DNA of 64,000 nucleotides from Anthopleura xanthogrammica (GCA_964019055.1 OZ025222.1:879001-943000), one strand, 5' to 3'. Positions 1-12,500 are shown, counted from the first letter of the stretch. Numbers and translations are program-made. The notes: generated from the sequence alone by a model not told the origin.

Positions 1-59
1 AAGGAGCAGACAGGAATGCTTTCTTCGATGTAAGTTTAGCCCATAGGAGTTCGACAAAC

Positions 60-890
60 AAGATGCATTGTGGTCAAGCTTTGGTGCAAAAAACACCATA
101 CAAGGCAAGATATTTTAACCCAAGCTAGACCACAATGCACCATGTTCACTATCTCAGAACACCATATAAGGCAAGATGAACAAAAGATATTTGTACCCAA
201 GCTAGACCACAATGCACCATGTTCACTATCTCACAACAGCATATAAGGCAAGATGAACAAAAGATGTTTGTATCCAAGCTAGACCACAATGCACCATGTT
301 CACTATCTCACAACACCATATAAGGTATGACAAACAAAAGTTGTTTGTACCCAAGCTAGACCACAATGCACCATGTTCACTATCTCACAACATCATATAA
401 GGCAAGATGAACAAAAGATATTTGTACCCAAGCTCGACCACAATGCACCATGTTTACTATCTCACAACAGCATATAAGGCATGATGAACAAAAGATGTTT
501 GTACCCAAGCTAGACAACAATGCACCATGTTCACTATCTCACAACAGCATATAAGGTATGACAAACAAAAGTTGTTTGTACCCAAGCTAGACCACAATGC
601 ACCATGTTCACTATCTCACAACATCATATAAGGCATGATGAACAAGATGTTTGTACCCAAGCTAGACCACAATGCGCCATGTTTACTATCTCACAACACC
701 ATATAAGGCATGATGAACAAAAGATGTTTGTACCCAAGCTAGACAACAATGCACCATGTTTACTATCTCACAACAGCATATAAGGTATGATGAACAATTC
801 ATGTTTGTACCCAAGCTAGACCACAATGCACCATGTTCACTATCTCACAACACCAACCCAAGCTAGACCGCAATGCACCACGTTCGTTAT
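60..890. repeat. 77-bp minisatellite, about 10 copies
   Basis: A unit of about 77 bp beginning GACCACAATGCACCATGTTC and ending CCCAAGCTA is repeated head to tail, with a degenerate start near 60-128 and a truncated last unit near 855-890. Copies differ by a few substitutions and small indels. The array lies in what appears to be the last intron of the PH-domain gene, just upstream of its terminal exon. No coding potential is seen. Confidence 0.95.
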
Positions 891-993
891 CTCAGAAAAG
901 TCTTTAATCTGATGTTCTTCTGGTACCCTAGACTAGACAATGTTCCCTACGCTATGCATGTTAGTGACCTTTATTCTTTGTATTATTTTTCAG

Positions 994-1086
994 CTTCGAA
1001 CTACAAAGCGGCTGTATAATCTACTGGCAGAAGACAAAGAATCGTGCCTTCAGTGGATCGAGAAACTCCAAAGCATGAACATATAG
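994..1086 (+). CDS. Terminal exon of a PH-domain protein (5' part outside window)
   Basis: After a good acceptor (TATTATTTTTCAG at 981-993) a frame of 30 codons runs to TAG at 1084-1086. It encodes KRLYNLLAEDKESCLQWIEKL and a short tail. An aromatic/hydrophobic strand, AED, then a Trp-containing amphipathic helix (W-I-E-K-L-Q) is the classic last strand and C-terminal helix of a pleckstrin-homology domain, which binds phosphoinositides or proteins at membranes. The protein ends right after the PH helix, so the domain sits at the extreme C terminus. Upstream exons are outside the window. An AATAAA at 2,749-2,754 could end the transcript, but that is far away and unproven. The family is fairly sure; the exact gene cannot be told. 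Confidence 0.7.
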   Translation, partial: LRTTKRLYNLLAEDKESCLQWIEKLQSMNI

Positions 1087-2257
1087 AGGTGGATTAATTA
1101 ATCAATAATAGTTCGTAAATGAACCGTTACCAATCAATATTGAATCGAGTGGATATCGTACAATCAATATTAATTCGACTGGACACAGTGTTGTCAAAGT
1201 TCGTTGCTATAGAATTATTCTTTTTCGATGTCAGTTACGACGTCGTAAATGAAATCGATAATGCTTCGTTGAGGTTCGGAATTAACTCGGGTTCTACCGA
1301 CAATGATCGTAATACGCTCGTGCGGCCAAGATGATTACGATGATGGCTTATTTTAACTTCAAAACCAAAGGATAAATGCTCTTTGAGTTTTAGTTTTTAA
1401 AATCGAAACAAGAACTTTCTCGAAGGATGGGAAAGACGTTTCATCTTCTGTCCAAAGATGTACATTTGGCATAGAAAAGGCTTCACCCCGACGACTGCCC
1501 ATGGAAAAACCATAAACCATGGAAAATTCTCCTCTGGCTTGATTCCCTTTAGAGACACAGTGCAAGCGGATCTTTTTCACTTTCTTATTTCTTTACATTT
1601 TAATTTACTTCGATCACTGAGAAGAAAGGACGTTCACGAGTTCGAGGCGCACTTCCTTCAAAACATGATGCAAGGCCTGGTTACTATGGTGATGGTTGCT
1701 ATGGAAGCGAAGATTCCTCAAGATGATTTAACAGAACTCGCAAGGCAGTTCTCTAGGAAAGGCAGTTTTATTGTAGCGTTTTTGATATAGAGTTCATTTT
1801 GAAGGTCATAAGTATGATATTTAGTGCAATTTTTACTTGAATCCAACTAAGATGAAAAAAAACAGCAAATCACTTCATTTATATTCAGTGATTTGTGCTT
1901 GGATTGTAGAAGTAAAATATTAATGTGAATAATGGAACGCATAAGAGTAATATAACATTCGTAGACGTATTTTACTCAAAGGAAGACTGGTAACTAGCTC
2001 ATCTTGAGTGGAATTCTGGGGCGAAAGCTCTGATTTTTGGGTTGCTGAATGCTAGCGGTTACTGGCTTTACTTGCACTCACACTGTAACAACACAGCACA
2101 GTTTTTCGGGATGAGCTCGTTTCCAGTCAATGAACTTAGATATCTCTCTCTAAGCATTAGTAGCCCGCTTTGTCAAAATGAATGGTGTAATTTGAACCAT
2201 AATGCTTTGCGAGATAAAAACAGTTGTACATCAATCAGATTGACCTCAGAAGTTTAA

Positions 2258-2582
2258 TACTACGCTTATCACTTGAGTAAGTAACGAGAAAGTTTAGAGA
2301 CGTAAGTTTTTCCATCAAAAGTACATTGCTGTTCGGGGCAACGGCACAAGGTTATTACATCGACAAGTGTAAACGCGAAGAGACTGTTGCAACGTAATAG
2401 ACCCCTTGCAACACGTCGAAATGAAGCTCAATTTGAAGGGCAACACAATAGGTTACAATTCTCAGGGGATTGAAAATTTTTCTTATGCCGTTGCATTAAC
2501 AACATTGTACTTTTGAAGAAAAAACTTAGTACATCTCTAAACTTTCTTGTTTCTTACTCAAGTATTAAGCGTAGTAAGGAAA
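2258..2582. mobile_element. MITE-like element with long inverted repeats
   Basis: The left arm (TACTACGCTTATCACTTGAG and on, through a segment containing AGTACATTGCTGTT) matches the reverse complement of the right arm (AACAACATTGTACTTTTG and on, ending CTTGAGTA near ATTAAGCGTAGTA). Arms are about 75 bp. The interior contains a fragment of the family-1 MITE (TAGACCCCTTGCAACACGTC at about 2,398), so the two elements are nested or composite. No transposase frame. Confidence 0.75.
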
Positions 2583-2855
2583 CAAACGGCTGGTATGGTA
2601 TGAAGTGATCGAATTTTCCAATACAATTAATGCAATTCAAGGACAAGAATTTATCAAGATAATCATTAATTAATTATTAATCAAATTATTGCCATGGTAT
2701 AAATATTATTGCGCTCTTGTTGCCAGAGGAATTAACCTTTTATTTACAATAAAGATATGTTTTTACTTTGTTTTTATTTGTCAATATTCAGTCATTGAAA
2801 TAAAATGTGGAGCAAAAAATATTCTGTGGTCACTGTGCAATTTAGGCTGGCCTTA

Positions 2856-3032
2856 ACACGGTACCGAACGAATTTTTAACCGTACAAAAAAAACGCCCAG
2901 TACATACTATTTACACGGAACTCTTGAATTTGCACGGCTAGGTGTTTGAAGTTTTGTCATTATAGCAAAGTTCCGTATAAACGACACCCACGTACAGGCT
3001 TTTTGAACGGTTAAAAGTTCGTCTGGTACAGG
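2856..3032. mobile_element. Short palindromic MITE-like element
   Basis: The left segment GAACGAATTTTTAACCGTAC is mirrored by the right segment ACGGTTAAAAGTTCGTCTGG, and internal pieces (CGCCCAGTAC, CACGGAACT) also have partners. The length of about 175 bp without coding potential fits a non-autonomous DNA element. Confidence 0.55.
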
Positions 3033-4857
3033 GCTCGAAATTAACTCTCACCAACTCGTAAAATGCACCAGCAAACACTTGCGACACTTGTTGTAAACTT
3101 GGTTTGAATTCATGTCTGCGAGATAACGAAACGTACGACTTTGAAGCACTGAAGTGAGAAAGTCACTCGAACCAAAGGTATGTCTGTTACAAGGGCAATC
3201 CAGTAGGTTGGACAATCGACAAACAAAAAATTTTGCTTCTTTGCAATAGGATATCGCATTTGTCCACTTATCTCTGGTTTTGATAGCTTTGTTAAAGCGT
3301 ATCGGATTTTATTTTGAAGGACTGATTGCCCATGCGTACAGTTGCGTCACGATCAATTCTCGTCACGCCGATGTTTGACAGAGAGCAGGTTGTTGCAGTC
3401 AACCGAAACCAAACAGACACTACCACCCGGGGAACAACTTTACTGGCCTCTCCTAGTACATTTCTACACAACATTACTCCAACTTTGTTTACAGAGGCGT
3501 TTTACGGTTGTCGACTTTGGTGTCCCTCAATCGGTTCATGGTCCACTTGTAGTTTTACGCGAACAAACCACCATAGAAATAGGTAAGGCTTTTTTAATTC
3601 ATTTTTTTAATCTTGGGCGTTGGTTGTCGCATCCAAAACCTGCTTGTTGAACATTTACTGTCTGGAAATACGTAAAAAAATTCATAACAAATATGTCTAT
3701 GAATTAAGCATTTCTGTTTATTTGATTATATTTTATTATTATCTGGTTTTGTTAGTAATTCTTCCATTCTCTTGTTATGTTTTTTGCCGAAGTGTACTAT
3801 AAAGCTATGTAGAGTAAATGAATCTCCTGCCTTCAAGGAAAATATCCTCCATCGTCAAATCTATCACATAATTCACTCCAATTGATATTCCATTCTTTAT
3901 TCAGATTACACTATTCGAATTCCTGATACTATTTGTGTAGTTCGTATTTCTAGGAAGTGAAAAGAATTGGTTCCTATGCGTGGAGTGATCGTAAACATTC
4001 GATTTAGAAATCAGTATTTATAGTAAATCTTCATATTAGACATTCGTCCGTGTATAGTTCTCAGAAGAAGAAAACGCGCGCGAGCTTTAGTGTTTTCCTA
4101 TATAATCACTGATTACGCCTGAGAATCTCAAAGGCGTTATTTCTCAATTCGAACCCATATTCGCAATTATGTTTTCATAGTAAGCATTGTGTATGAAATT
4201 AAAATAGGGTGTTTGTATAAAACGAGCCAAAATCAAAATGCCTTCAAGATTTTAGAAACAATTATTATTCTCTCTTGCATTAGACAAATTTCGCATACTA
4301 GAGATTCTTGAATTTTGAGTTAAAATAAAGAGAAGTATTTTTTGTTTACGGGGACCGGTGAGTGAAGGCGTTAGCCCATGTCAGACTTTAGGGAGATCGA
4401 TGTTTTCAGGATTAGATGTTTGAACGAATCGCTAATCATGATCGCTTTCACTGACTTTCAAATTTTTTTAAAATTATAAATCTTTTCAATGCGTTTTTTT
4501 TTTAATACAGTGATCATACCTTGATCTATTATGGTACATAAAGATTCTACCACGCCCTTTATGCCAATAGTAGTTCTTTAACACAACTCAGATATTTTAA
4601 AGTTATAAAACACGCTCATATTAGGGTACATAGAGCTTCTATAGCATGTTCTTTAACGCTCTACAAATACTGTTTGGTTTTTGCAGTGTTGAACCGAGTT
4701 AGTATTTAAAAATTTCGAAAAACAGTCAAAGGACTTAGGGCGTGGCTCTACCGATGGTTTGCGCATATTTCTTTAAGGGGAACATTCTTGTCACTGTCAC
4801 TTATGATCATTGAACGTACAAATGATTTCAACTTTGCTTTCTTTTCCAGAATGTCTG

Positions 4858-5171
4858 ATGGCACTGAACGGTGAAATGAAAAAAGGGAATCTGTTTCTTC
4901 TCTTCTTTGCTTCAGTTTTCTTTGTTACTGTTTGTGACGGTAAGTAGTGATACCTCATCCGTGACGCCTTTGTATTCAAAGCCTAAAAGAGAGAAAACAA
5001 TTTCTATATTACTAGTCTTGATTTCGTAGAGCTTTATTATTCTCTAGGTCTATCCTCATTACCTATAGTCTATATATACCTAGCCTATATATCTAGCTTT
5101 CAATTAGTTTTGTTTTCATAGAGTTCGTGATTGTAAGGGCACTGAGACCCAGTTGTGGTGCCTTAGAACTG

Positions 5172-5221
<50 letters not shown>

Positions 5222-6826
5222 TAAACTTTTGATCGTAAAACAGGCACCAAAGAAAAGAAACTCAAGAACCTTGTTGAAGACTTCAAAGGAGAGAGCGACA
5301 AAGTAGCCAATGAGATCTACGCATGGATAGACGAACACAGTAAAGGATTGCAGTCACATGACCATACACGTCATCAAGCGCATGATCGCGTGAACAGCCC
5401 AGAGCAGCCCAAAATACGTAAGAAATTAAATGTAGATAAATTGGTTCAAACGCTTAAAGGTGAAAGCGATCACCTTGCCAATGAAATATATGGCTGGATT
5501 GACAAGCATAGAAAGGGCTTCTTGTCACGTGGTCATGCACGTGAACATTTGAGAGCAAGAAGATCGATTAAGAAACGAAGCAGTGATTCACTTGAAGGGG
5601 AATCTATTCAAGATGTGATGCTAGATTTGATGAATGGTCCACATCCCAAGCAGAAACGCCATGAAAAGAAAAAAGAAAACAAGAAAACAAAGAAAAGTTT
5701 GAAACGAAAAGTTAGCAAGAAAACGAAGCATGCGACCTCAAAAAGGAGTTCCAAGAAAGGAAATAAGAAAAACAGGATTCAAAAACACGTCAAACCTGTT
5801 TCATCCTCAAAAAAATCAAAAATTCCAAGAAAGAAGAAAACCTCTTCTGCGAATGTCATTAGAGCAATAAAAAAATCCGGTGGATTAACAGATCTTCTCA
5901 AGGCCATATCCGCTGACCCATCTAAGAAGATCGTCGTCACGAAAGGAAAGAATGATATCACTTTAGATCAAAAAACCTTAAAATTTTTTAACCATATTCC
6001 AAAGCCTCTCCTCCAGAAATTTATCCAGAATATTGAACTGAATAAGTTTTTCAATATTGACACTTACATTTCTGGCGGAAAAGGGAAGGGAAATGCTAAG
6101 AAGAGTGTTAGAAAATCTAAAACAGGGCCAGGGAAAACAAGTAAAAAGAGTGTTGCAAAGAAGAAGATTTTGAAGAAAATTGTAGAGAAAAGTCTTCATG
6201 GAAAACCAGGTGTAAAATCTTCGAAAGAACACGACGAGAAAGGGTCTGGTAGTGCCATGGAAAGTTCTGCTGAGGAAGAAGAAAAGAATTCGAAAATGAA
6301 AGCAGTGAAAGCGAAGAAACTGTCGCCAAAAGGCGAAAAGAAATCGAGCTTGCGAAGCAAAAAAGCAAAGAAGATTGCTGACAAAGGTACGAAAAATACC
6401 AAACTGCGCAAGGCAATGAAGATAGAAGAGCATGCGGATCCCAAGAGTAAGGTTTTGTCGCAACTCGCTAAGTCAAGAAAGAGTAAAGGAATCTTGAATG
6501 GCAAAAAGAAACAAAAAATTCAAGAGAAGGAGAAAAAAGGAAAATATTATTCCAATATTGGACACAAGAAACTCGCGGAATTGAAAGACAAGATCAAGAA
6601 GACAAACTCCTTGAAGTTTAAGGTCGCAAAAGCATTACTGGAGCACTGTGAAACGCAAAACAAACTGAAAAAAGTTTTTGATAATGTTAACGCTTCTTTG
6701 AAGGAAGCTTCACATCTCGCAAAGGCTATTGGGAAAAAGTTTGGAATCAAAAAATCAGACCTGGATAAACTTACAACTAAACACACCGAGGAAGCTGTTC
6801 AGGAGTTTCTCAATAAGATATTCTAA
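4858..6826 (+). CDS. Secreted Lys-rich protein, 554 aa, two exons
   Basis: Exon 1 (4,858-4,939) follows an acceptor CTTTTCCAG at 4,842-4,850 and encodes a signal peptide whose core is LFLLFFASVFFVTVCDG; ATG 4,858 and ATG 4,876 are both in frame. The donor G/GTAAGT is phase 1. Exon 2 (5,244-6,826) begins after AAACAG, phase 1. The mature protein starts with two copies of a roughly 40-residue module sharing KGESDxxANEIYxWIDxHxKG (about residues 34-65 and 79-111). A very Lys/Ser-rich tract follows, then a hydrophobic patch (about 205-270), more Lys/Ser, and a helical C-terminal module (about 470-554). Many KK/KR sites occur. No known family recognised. The basic, low-complexity body could bind polyanions such as acidic proteins, GAGs or minerals; that is inference. 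A 5' non-coding exon is implied by the acceptor. Confidence 0.85.
5173..5221. repeat. (ATT)n microsatellite in intron 1 of the Lys-rich gene
   Basis: About 16 perfect ATT/TTA trinucleotides, just upstream of the exon 2 acceptor. Confidence 0.95.
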
Positions 6827-6838
6827 GACTTTGTGATC

Positions 6839-6966
6839 AATAGACCCCTTGCAGCACGTCGGCGCAAGTGGAGGACAAAACAATTGGTTCCAATTCTTAA
6901 GAGACTGAAATGTTTTTGTTTTGTCCTCGAAATCTGCTTTGAAGTCACGTGACAGGGGTCTATAGA
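6839..6966. mobile_element. Family-1 MITE copy
   Basis: Left end ATAGACCCCTTGCAGCACGT and right end ACGTGACAGGGGTCTATAG form terminal inverted repeats around a core containing GGACAAAACAATTGGTTCC and its partner TTTGTTTTGTCCTC. It starts 13 bp past the stop codon of the Lys-rich gene and so probably lies in its 3' UTR. Same family as 42,332-42,468, 42,866-43,005 and 52,051-52,170. Confidence 0.85.
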
Positions 6967-6968
6967 CC

Positions 6969-7115
6969 ACTTTACCTTCAGTTAGGCGTAATGTTTTCCC
7001 ATTTCAGACCACGTGTCTTTCCCTAGAGTATCATTCCTTTGTTTAACGTTTGCGCACAAGAAGATACATGAATATGGACACAACTCAAACAAAGAACCTT
7101 ATTCTCAAAAGGCTG
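6969..7115. mobile_element. Family-2 MITE, rearranged copy
   Basis: Contains TAGGCGTAATGTTTTCCCAT, CAGACCACGTG, and the partner blocks ATGAATATGGACACAACTC and AAAGAACCTTATTCTCAA seen in the copies at 33,551 and 34,535. Confidence 0.65.
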
Positions 7116-7268
7116 ATTTTTTGAGAAGATTTATTTTTCTTAGACTAATTTTTTTGTACTTAAGAGTATGACGTCATTTACTAGTGAACCAATCATATTG
7201 CGGTGTTAAGAATCGTCAGAACTCATTGTAAAATGTAAATACTTTAAATATACATATGTGTTTTATGT

Positions 7269-7855
7269 TTCTTAGTTTAACATTTAGTCACGTGATTATA
7301 TCCGCCATCTTGGATGGTATTTTGTAGTTTTTTAAAGAATGTAATCGATGCAGTCGATGGCGGGAGATGTCGTGTCGTTTCGTCTCGTTTCTTAACTTAG
7401 CATTTAGTCACGGGATTATATCCGCCATCTTGGATGGTATTTTGTAGTTTTTAAAAGAATGTAATCGATGCAGTCGATGGCGGGAGATGTCGTGTCGTTT
7501 CGTCTCGTTTCTTAGCTTAACATTTAGTCACGGGATTATATCCGCCATCTTGGATGGTATTTTGTAGTTTTTTAAAGAATGTAATCGATGCAGTCGATGG
7601 CGGGAGATGTCGTGTCGTTTCGTCTCGTTTCTTAACTTAACATTTAGTCACGGGATTATATCCGCCATCTTGGATGGTATTTTGTAGTTTTTTAAAGAAT
7701 GTAATCGATGCAGTCGATGGCGGGAGATGTCGTGTCGTTTCGTCTCGTTTCTTAACTTAGCATTTAGTCACGGGATTATATCCGCCATCTTGGATGGTAT
7801 TTTGTAGTTTTTTAAAGAATGTAATCGATGCAATCGATGGCGGCAGATGTCCACG
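7269..7855. repeat. 120-bp tandem repeat, nearly 5 copies
   Basis: The unit CATTTAGTCACGGGATTATA ... GTCGTTTCGTCTCGTTTCTT recurs with an exact 120-bp period. Copies are nearly identical, which points to recent expansion or active homogenisation. No coding frame. Confidence 0.97.
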
Positions 7856-8160
7856 TGACCCAAGAGTCTGATATCGCTTATTAAGGCATGACTGGAACAG
7901 CTCATTCCCATTTCTTGCTCAAAATATCATATTCTCTTGCTATTCCAGTTATTGATTTTGATAATATCTTAATACTTATTTAACAAGAGTGTAAATAATC
8001 AAGATATATATTTTCCTAATAAAAATAATAACTTCTGTGCTGGTCTAATTTCGGGACAAAAGACAACGAGATTAGTTTCCATTCCCCCGCGGAAAGGTCA
8101 AAGGAGCGGTGGCTAAAGATATGTCTGCTATGTTGTATACTGAAAAAGAATCCAAGGATA

Positions 8161-8385
8161 GTGTAGCGGTGGTGCCCTCGCTTCTCGTCACTAGGGTCTT
8201 GGATTCGATACCTGGACGATGCATAACATGTAAGTAGAGTTTGTTACGTCTCTCTTTTGATTCGAGGGTTTTTCTTCGCAGGTTCTCCTGTTTTCCTCCC
8301 TCTGCAAAAGCCCACAAGTTAAATTCCAATTCAATTTGTTAGTTAGCCCGCGTTCCCTGACTTAGATCGGCCCAGGATATCGTAT
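8161..8385 (+). mobile_element. tRNA-derived SINE-like element, copy A
   Basis: The head resembles a tRNA: GTGTAGCGGTGGTGCCCTCG followed about 40 bp on by a B-box-like GGATTCGATACCTGG. The body contains TTGATTCGAGGGTTTTTCTT, and the tail GTTAGCCCGCGTTCCCTGAC then CTTAGATCGGCCC. The same order occurs at 31,751 (+) and, with its head, in reverse at 53,285. Confidence 0.7.
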
Positions 8386-8748
8386 CAGGATATCGATAAA
8401 ATTTAAAGTTTTTACAGCACACCTGTACCAAAATAACTCTAGCTCACCAAACCTAGGCCCTCCCCGTCAGTACCAAAACCAGGCTCTCACCAACATTCTT
8501 TACCGTTACACAGTCCCTTTGACAGCTCAGTTTTATTTGTTGCAATCACAACATCACTCAGCAGGTCCTCGTTACGCGAGAATCATTAATGCGCGACCAC
8601 GTGAACCAAACACTTCATGTCGACCTCGTTGTTTATGTTCTTTCTCGAGTCAAATCAATCAATTTTGGTAGACTATCGAGCAAACCCTTCCAACCAAATG
8701 TTTTTGCATCAAACACATTTTTAGAGAAATCTGGGTGTAAGTTAAAAT

Positions 8749-9534
8749 ATGTGGCGTCTTTACGAAAAGGAAAAGTTCGCTGGAGCTGTGATCATCATCG
8801 TTGTTCTTGTTTTTTCACCACAGCAGGCAAGAGGTAAGAAATCTAACACTTCCATTGTCCATCTAGAGTAACTTTATTCTACAAGAGAGCGAAATTTAAA
8901 AAACAAAAAAAGATAAGATTTGACAGTTTGGATATACGAAAGAGAAGTCTTGTGATTGGTTGAGAATACACTAGGAAGCCATTTTAGTGTTATGGCTGTC
9001 AAATGTTTATATTACAGACTCGAGGTTTGTTGAACATTTCTGCAATAAAAAATCTTAATGAAGTACAGCATATAATACGATGTATAAATATGTAATACTA
9101 TATCAAGTTTTTTTATCCAAACTAACTAAACCAGAAGACATTTCGTTTACCGATCTAGCGACAAAATACCTCTAAAACATTTTTTTCTGATAAAATTTCA
9201 ATTCATATAATTTTGGTAATGAATGAATTATTATAGAGACATCTGATTTCCTAAACTTTGTTTTTCATATTTCTCTTCAGCCGCGCCAATCAAAGATCGC
9301 AAATCACGTGACCTAATGCAAATTCTAAAGGATGCCGGGAAGGTATTCCGCAAAGCAGGTGAGACAGCGTTACGAACACTTCTCCCTAAAGTCATGAACT
9401 CTGGTCTAATACCTGGAATGAAAACAAACTCCCAGAAGGCAACGCAACCCTACGGACCAAGGATACCGCTGAACACACTTAGCGAATACTCAATTAGTCC
9501 TGTCATTCCAAATCAGAAGAATACAGTCACGTGA
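8749..9534 (+). CDS. Small secreted cationic peptide, 112 aa, two exons
   Basis: Exon 1 (8,749-8,833) encodes a signal peptide with core AGAVIIIVVLVFSPQQARG and donor G/GTAAGA, phase 1. Exon 2 (9,281-9,534) follows TTCTCTTCAG and runs to TGA. The mature N terminus is likely AAPIKDRK. Residues of about 40-65 (LMQILKDAGKVFRKAGETAL, then RTLLPKVMNSG) would form an amphipathic cationic helix. The rest is a Pro/Asn/Ser-rich tail with no cysteines. No family recognised. The layout suits a host-defence-like or membrane-active peptide, or a small matrix protein; function unproven. AATAAA at 9,871-9,876 is a candidate poly(A) signal. Confidence 0.75.
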
Positions 9535-12500
9535 TAGTCTGGCGAATTAATCACGTGACAAATATTTGAGTACAGCGGTTTTCGTATGCGTTGGAAACAA
9601 TACGACAAATGGCCGTACTGCAGTAGACGTACCGTGTCTTATGTAACTACGTGTTGTGATTGGATGAATTATTGGAAGACAATGAGAAGCCATTTCGATG
9701 TTATGATATGTCGTACGGTGTACGTGCTGTACTGAGCCAATACCGTGTGTTTCCGGAACTGAAATCTTTAAAAAAATGAGCAAAATAATAGAGGAATGTA
9801 AAATATGATATTTAAGAGATTTGTAACCATTTTTTTCAGATATTTAGTTTGTACTTTGTCAATATATTTTAATAAAATTTCGATTTTCTTATTCAAGATT
9901 CCTCGGTTTCTTTAGAGTTCAATGGCCCGTGAAAACCAAAGCAAAAGACATTAGCTTTAGCAGTAGGATCACCCTACCTTTGAAAATATAAGGATGAAGT
10001 TTGGAATTTCATTGCGTTTGTATTGTTAAAGTTGTGCACTTTTTACTTTACTGTTTGTATTTGTGAATATTTAGACACTGAAATGAGGCTATCCCTGAGT
10101 AGATGAGCCTGCAATCAAGTAACACAGCGGTATTGTACGAATTCGAAAATGGTCTATTTTTCATCGACGATCGACATATTTTTTTATCCTTTTTTGTTGT
10201 TTTTGCACCTGTCAAACAAGTCTTGTGTCAAGTCCATTCCGTCTGGACCGGTAGAAGGGGGATTTTTTGATTGTTGACTCGAATACTGTCTTCGGTCTTC
10301 GATGGCAATTTTGTTTTGCGACTTAATATCGATTTGCCGTATCATTCGATATATTTTCGTTTCCTTTTAAGATAACAGGAATATTATCCGTATGAATGAA
10401 CAACGACACGAAACATACACGGTTTGTTTGTTGAATTACCTCAACTCACTGGTACACGCTGTAATCAAATTAACCTCGAACCCAAAACATCTTTGTTCTT
10501 CTTTTGTGCGATTAAAATTAATTTACGAAAGGTTTCAAATAAAAAATTACGACATTTCTTAACCTCGGATTTAAAAAAAATTCTTTGAGCCTGCGGTAGT
10601 ATTGGTCAGCACCTGTTCTGAAAATGGTAAAAAAAGGATTCGTTCGCGAAATTTTTTTTTGTGACAGACGATTGATTTTAGAGTGTTTTGAAAGGCAGGT
10701 ATATTTGGTTGATCTTCCAAGTTTTGACTTTTCACTTAACGGGTCATTGACTTGTACAAATATAAATAATCGCTGACCGACTTTTGGAGGATTTTTTCTC
10801 GCACGGTGATTGGTCGATGACGTTCGATGATCTTATCGACAACTTCCCTGTTTCGTCGGGTCGCAGAAAATTCCAATATGGCGTAACATCTCAGAAAAAA
10901 ATTACTAAAATTTACCACAAAATCTAACATTTTTCTCGAAGATATTTCTACCAAGGGACTTTAGAATTGTAGTGACCATGTTGTTCTTCTAAGGGAATCT
11001 TTTACAGGTAAGTTCATAATCTTGGAGTGAGACCAATGAACCGAATGCCCCAGGAGTGTCCTACCTTATGAAGCGATTCACACGGCAGAGAAAAGTTCAT
11101 TGGTTTTTGGAAAATGTCCATTTATTTTTCTATTCAAGCGAAAAATGGCTCTCCTTTTTACTCCACTTCACTTCACTTCACTTCATATCCAAGTCAAAAA
11201 ACTCCGAAATGAATATGAATGAGGAATGTTCGATGGATTCAGTTCGCTGTCAAAAACATGGCGAGCGGATACTTCGTATGTGTAATCGGCCGAGCGAAAA
11301 GCAGTCAGTCATTCACTCGCCGGCTAGCTCGTTGAATAAATCGGCCAGGAAAAAGAATATTTGATACATGGATTTTTAATATGGATTTCAGTTGAAAAAC
11401 ATTTAGCAAATATTATCATTACCATCTTGTTAACGTTGCCAAGGTGTGAAAGTAACTACGACATTTTTCATCGAAGTACTACAACATTCCTAACGCCAAT
11501 TTTTTTGACATGTTATATTTTGAGAGCGAGGTTTATTCACGCTAGAAATCTCGCAAGTTTTTGGTACTGTCTGAGTTTTTCGTTTTGTATCTTTTTTGAT
11601 TATTTTGATCAAGTATCCCAGGCGGTCGAAGGTGAAGGGATGATGATAACAAACATGGCGGGTCGATGAATATCCGTGTGACATTTTTCCTTTCTGTCAT
11701 AATTCGATGTATACTTTGTCAAGGTACTGAAGCAAATCGATCCGTGTTATGAGCAAATCAAAACTGACTTAGATAACAAAATCAGCGATGAAATCATATA
11801 GAAAAGGTTCAGTCCGCCTCGATGAAGGAAACGGAGAAAAAAGATGGTATTTTTGCGACCTTCACCGGAATTAAGGAAGTGAGATCAACAGACCAACACT
11901 TAAAAAACACTTAAAAATGTCATCTCGAAGATGAAATGTTCAGGTTTTGTGGGGATTCAACTAAAGAAGCAGGTATGGAACCGCTAGATGTTAAAACTAT
12001 TACATCAAATCTCGTTCGCTTCAGTCGTTTACAGTTCTATAAACCTCCTTACCTAGCTAACGTTTCTGACTTTCTTTCCTAAAACTTAACTCATTCCAGT
12101 AATTGATAACATAGCCATACATCAATGACAGTCTTTTTAAATATGTCAAATCTTAGGAAATAAACTTCTATGGAAATCCTAAGAGCTTTGAAAATATTGT
12201 TTAATTTTTCTGTCATAATTCCATATCAGATCGTGACAACTAGTTTTCATTAAGTATAGCGTAATTCTTCAGTGTTGTATAAATATTAGGTTCTGTTTGA
12301 GGTAAGGGTGCTTTTCTTTCAATATCAAAATGGAGCACTTTCTTAGTTATGGATCAAAAATTATCGTATTAGAAAATTAGTGTTCAACTTATTTGAGAAG
12401 ACAGAATTAAGTCTAGACAAATCCGAATTGGCTTAGCTTGGCTCAACGTTGTCTCATTTCAGACCACATGACAATTCCCTTGAGCATTGCATAAGCAATA

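Larger units (their letters stand above)
1087..4857. other. Intergenic stretch; 3' UTR candidate and MITEs only
   Basis: No gene I can support. Short open frames (for example 1,458-1,790 and 3,342-3,650) lack recognisable domains. The latter has a donor-like AATAG/GTAAGG near 3,582 and could be a non-coding leader exon. Two inverted-repeat elements are listed separately. Confidence 0.5.

Noticed and set aside
3292..3650. Overlapping frames on both strands, one with VVDFGVPQSVHGPLVVLREQ and a donor-like site at about 3,582
   Set aside because: No recognisable domain, no convincing partner exon and frames on both strands; could be a leader exon but not supported as coding.
5978..6786. Several Phe/Ser/Leu-rich minus-strand frames of 79-161 residues
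   Set aside because: Shadows of the Lys-rich plus-strand gene (AAG/AAA read backwards gives CTT/TTT).
5348..6826. Single-exon gene starting at 5,348
   Set aside because: That position is a TTG inside the duplicated module; the real protein starts with the upstream signal-peptide exon at 4,858.
7269..7855. CRISPR array (also the 32-bp repeat at 37,479)
   Set aside because: Tandem units adjoin each other without unique spacers, and the DNA is clearly eukaryotic.
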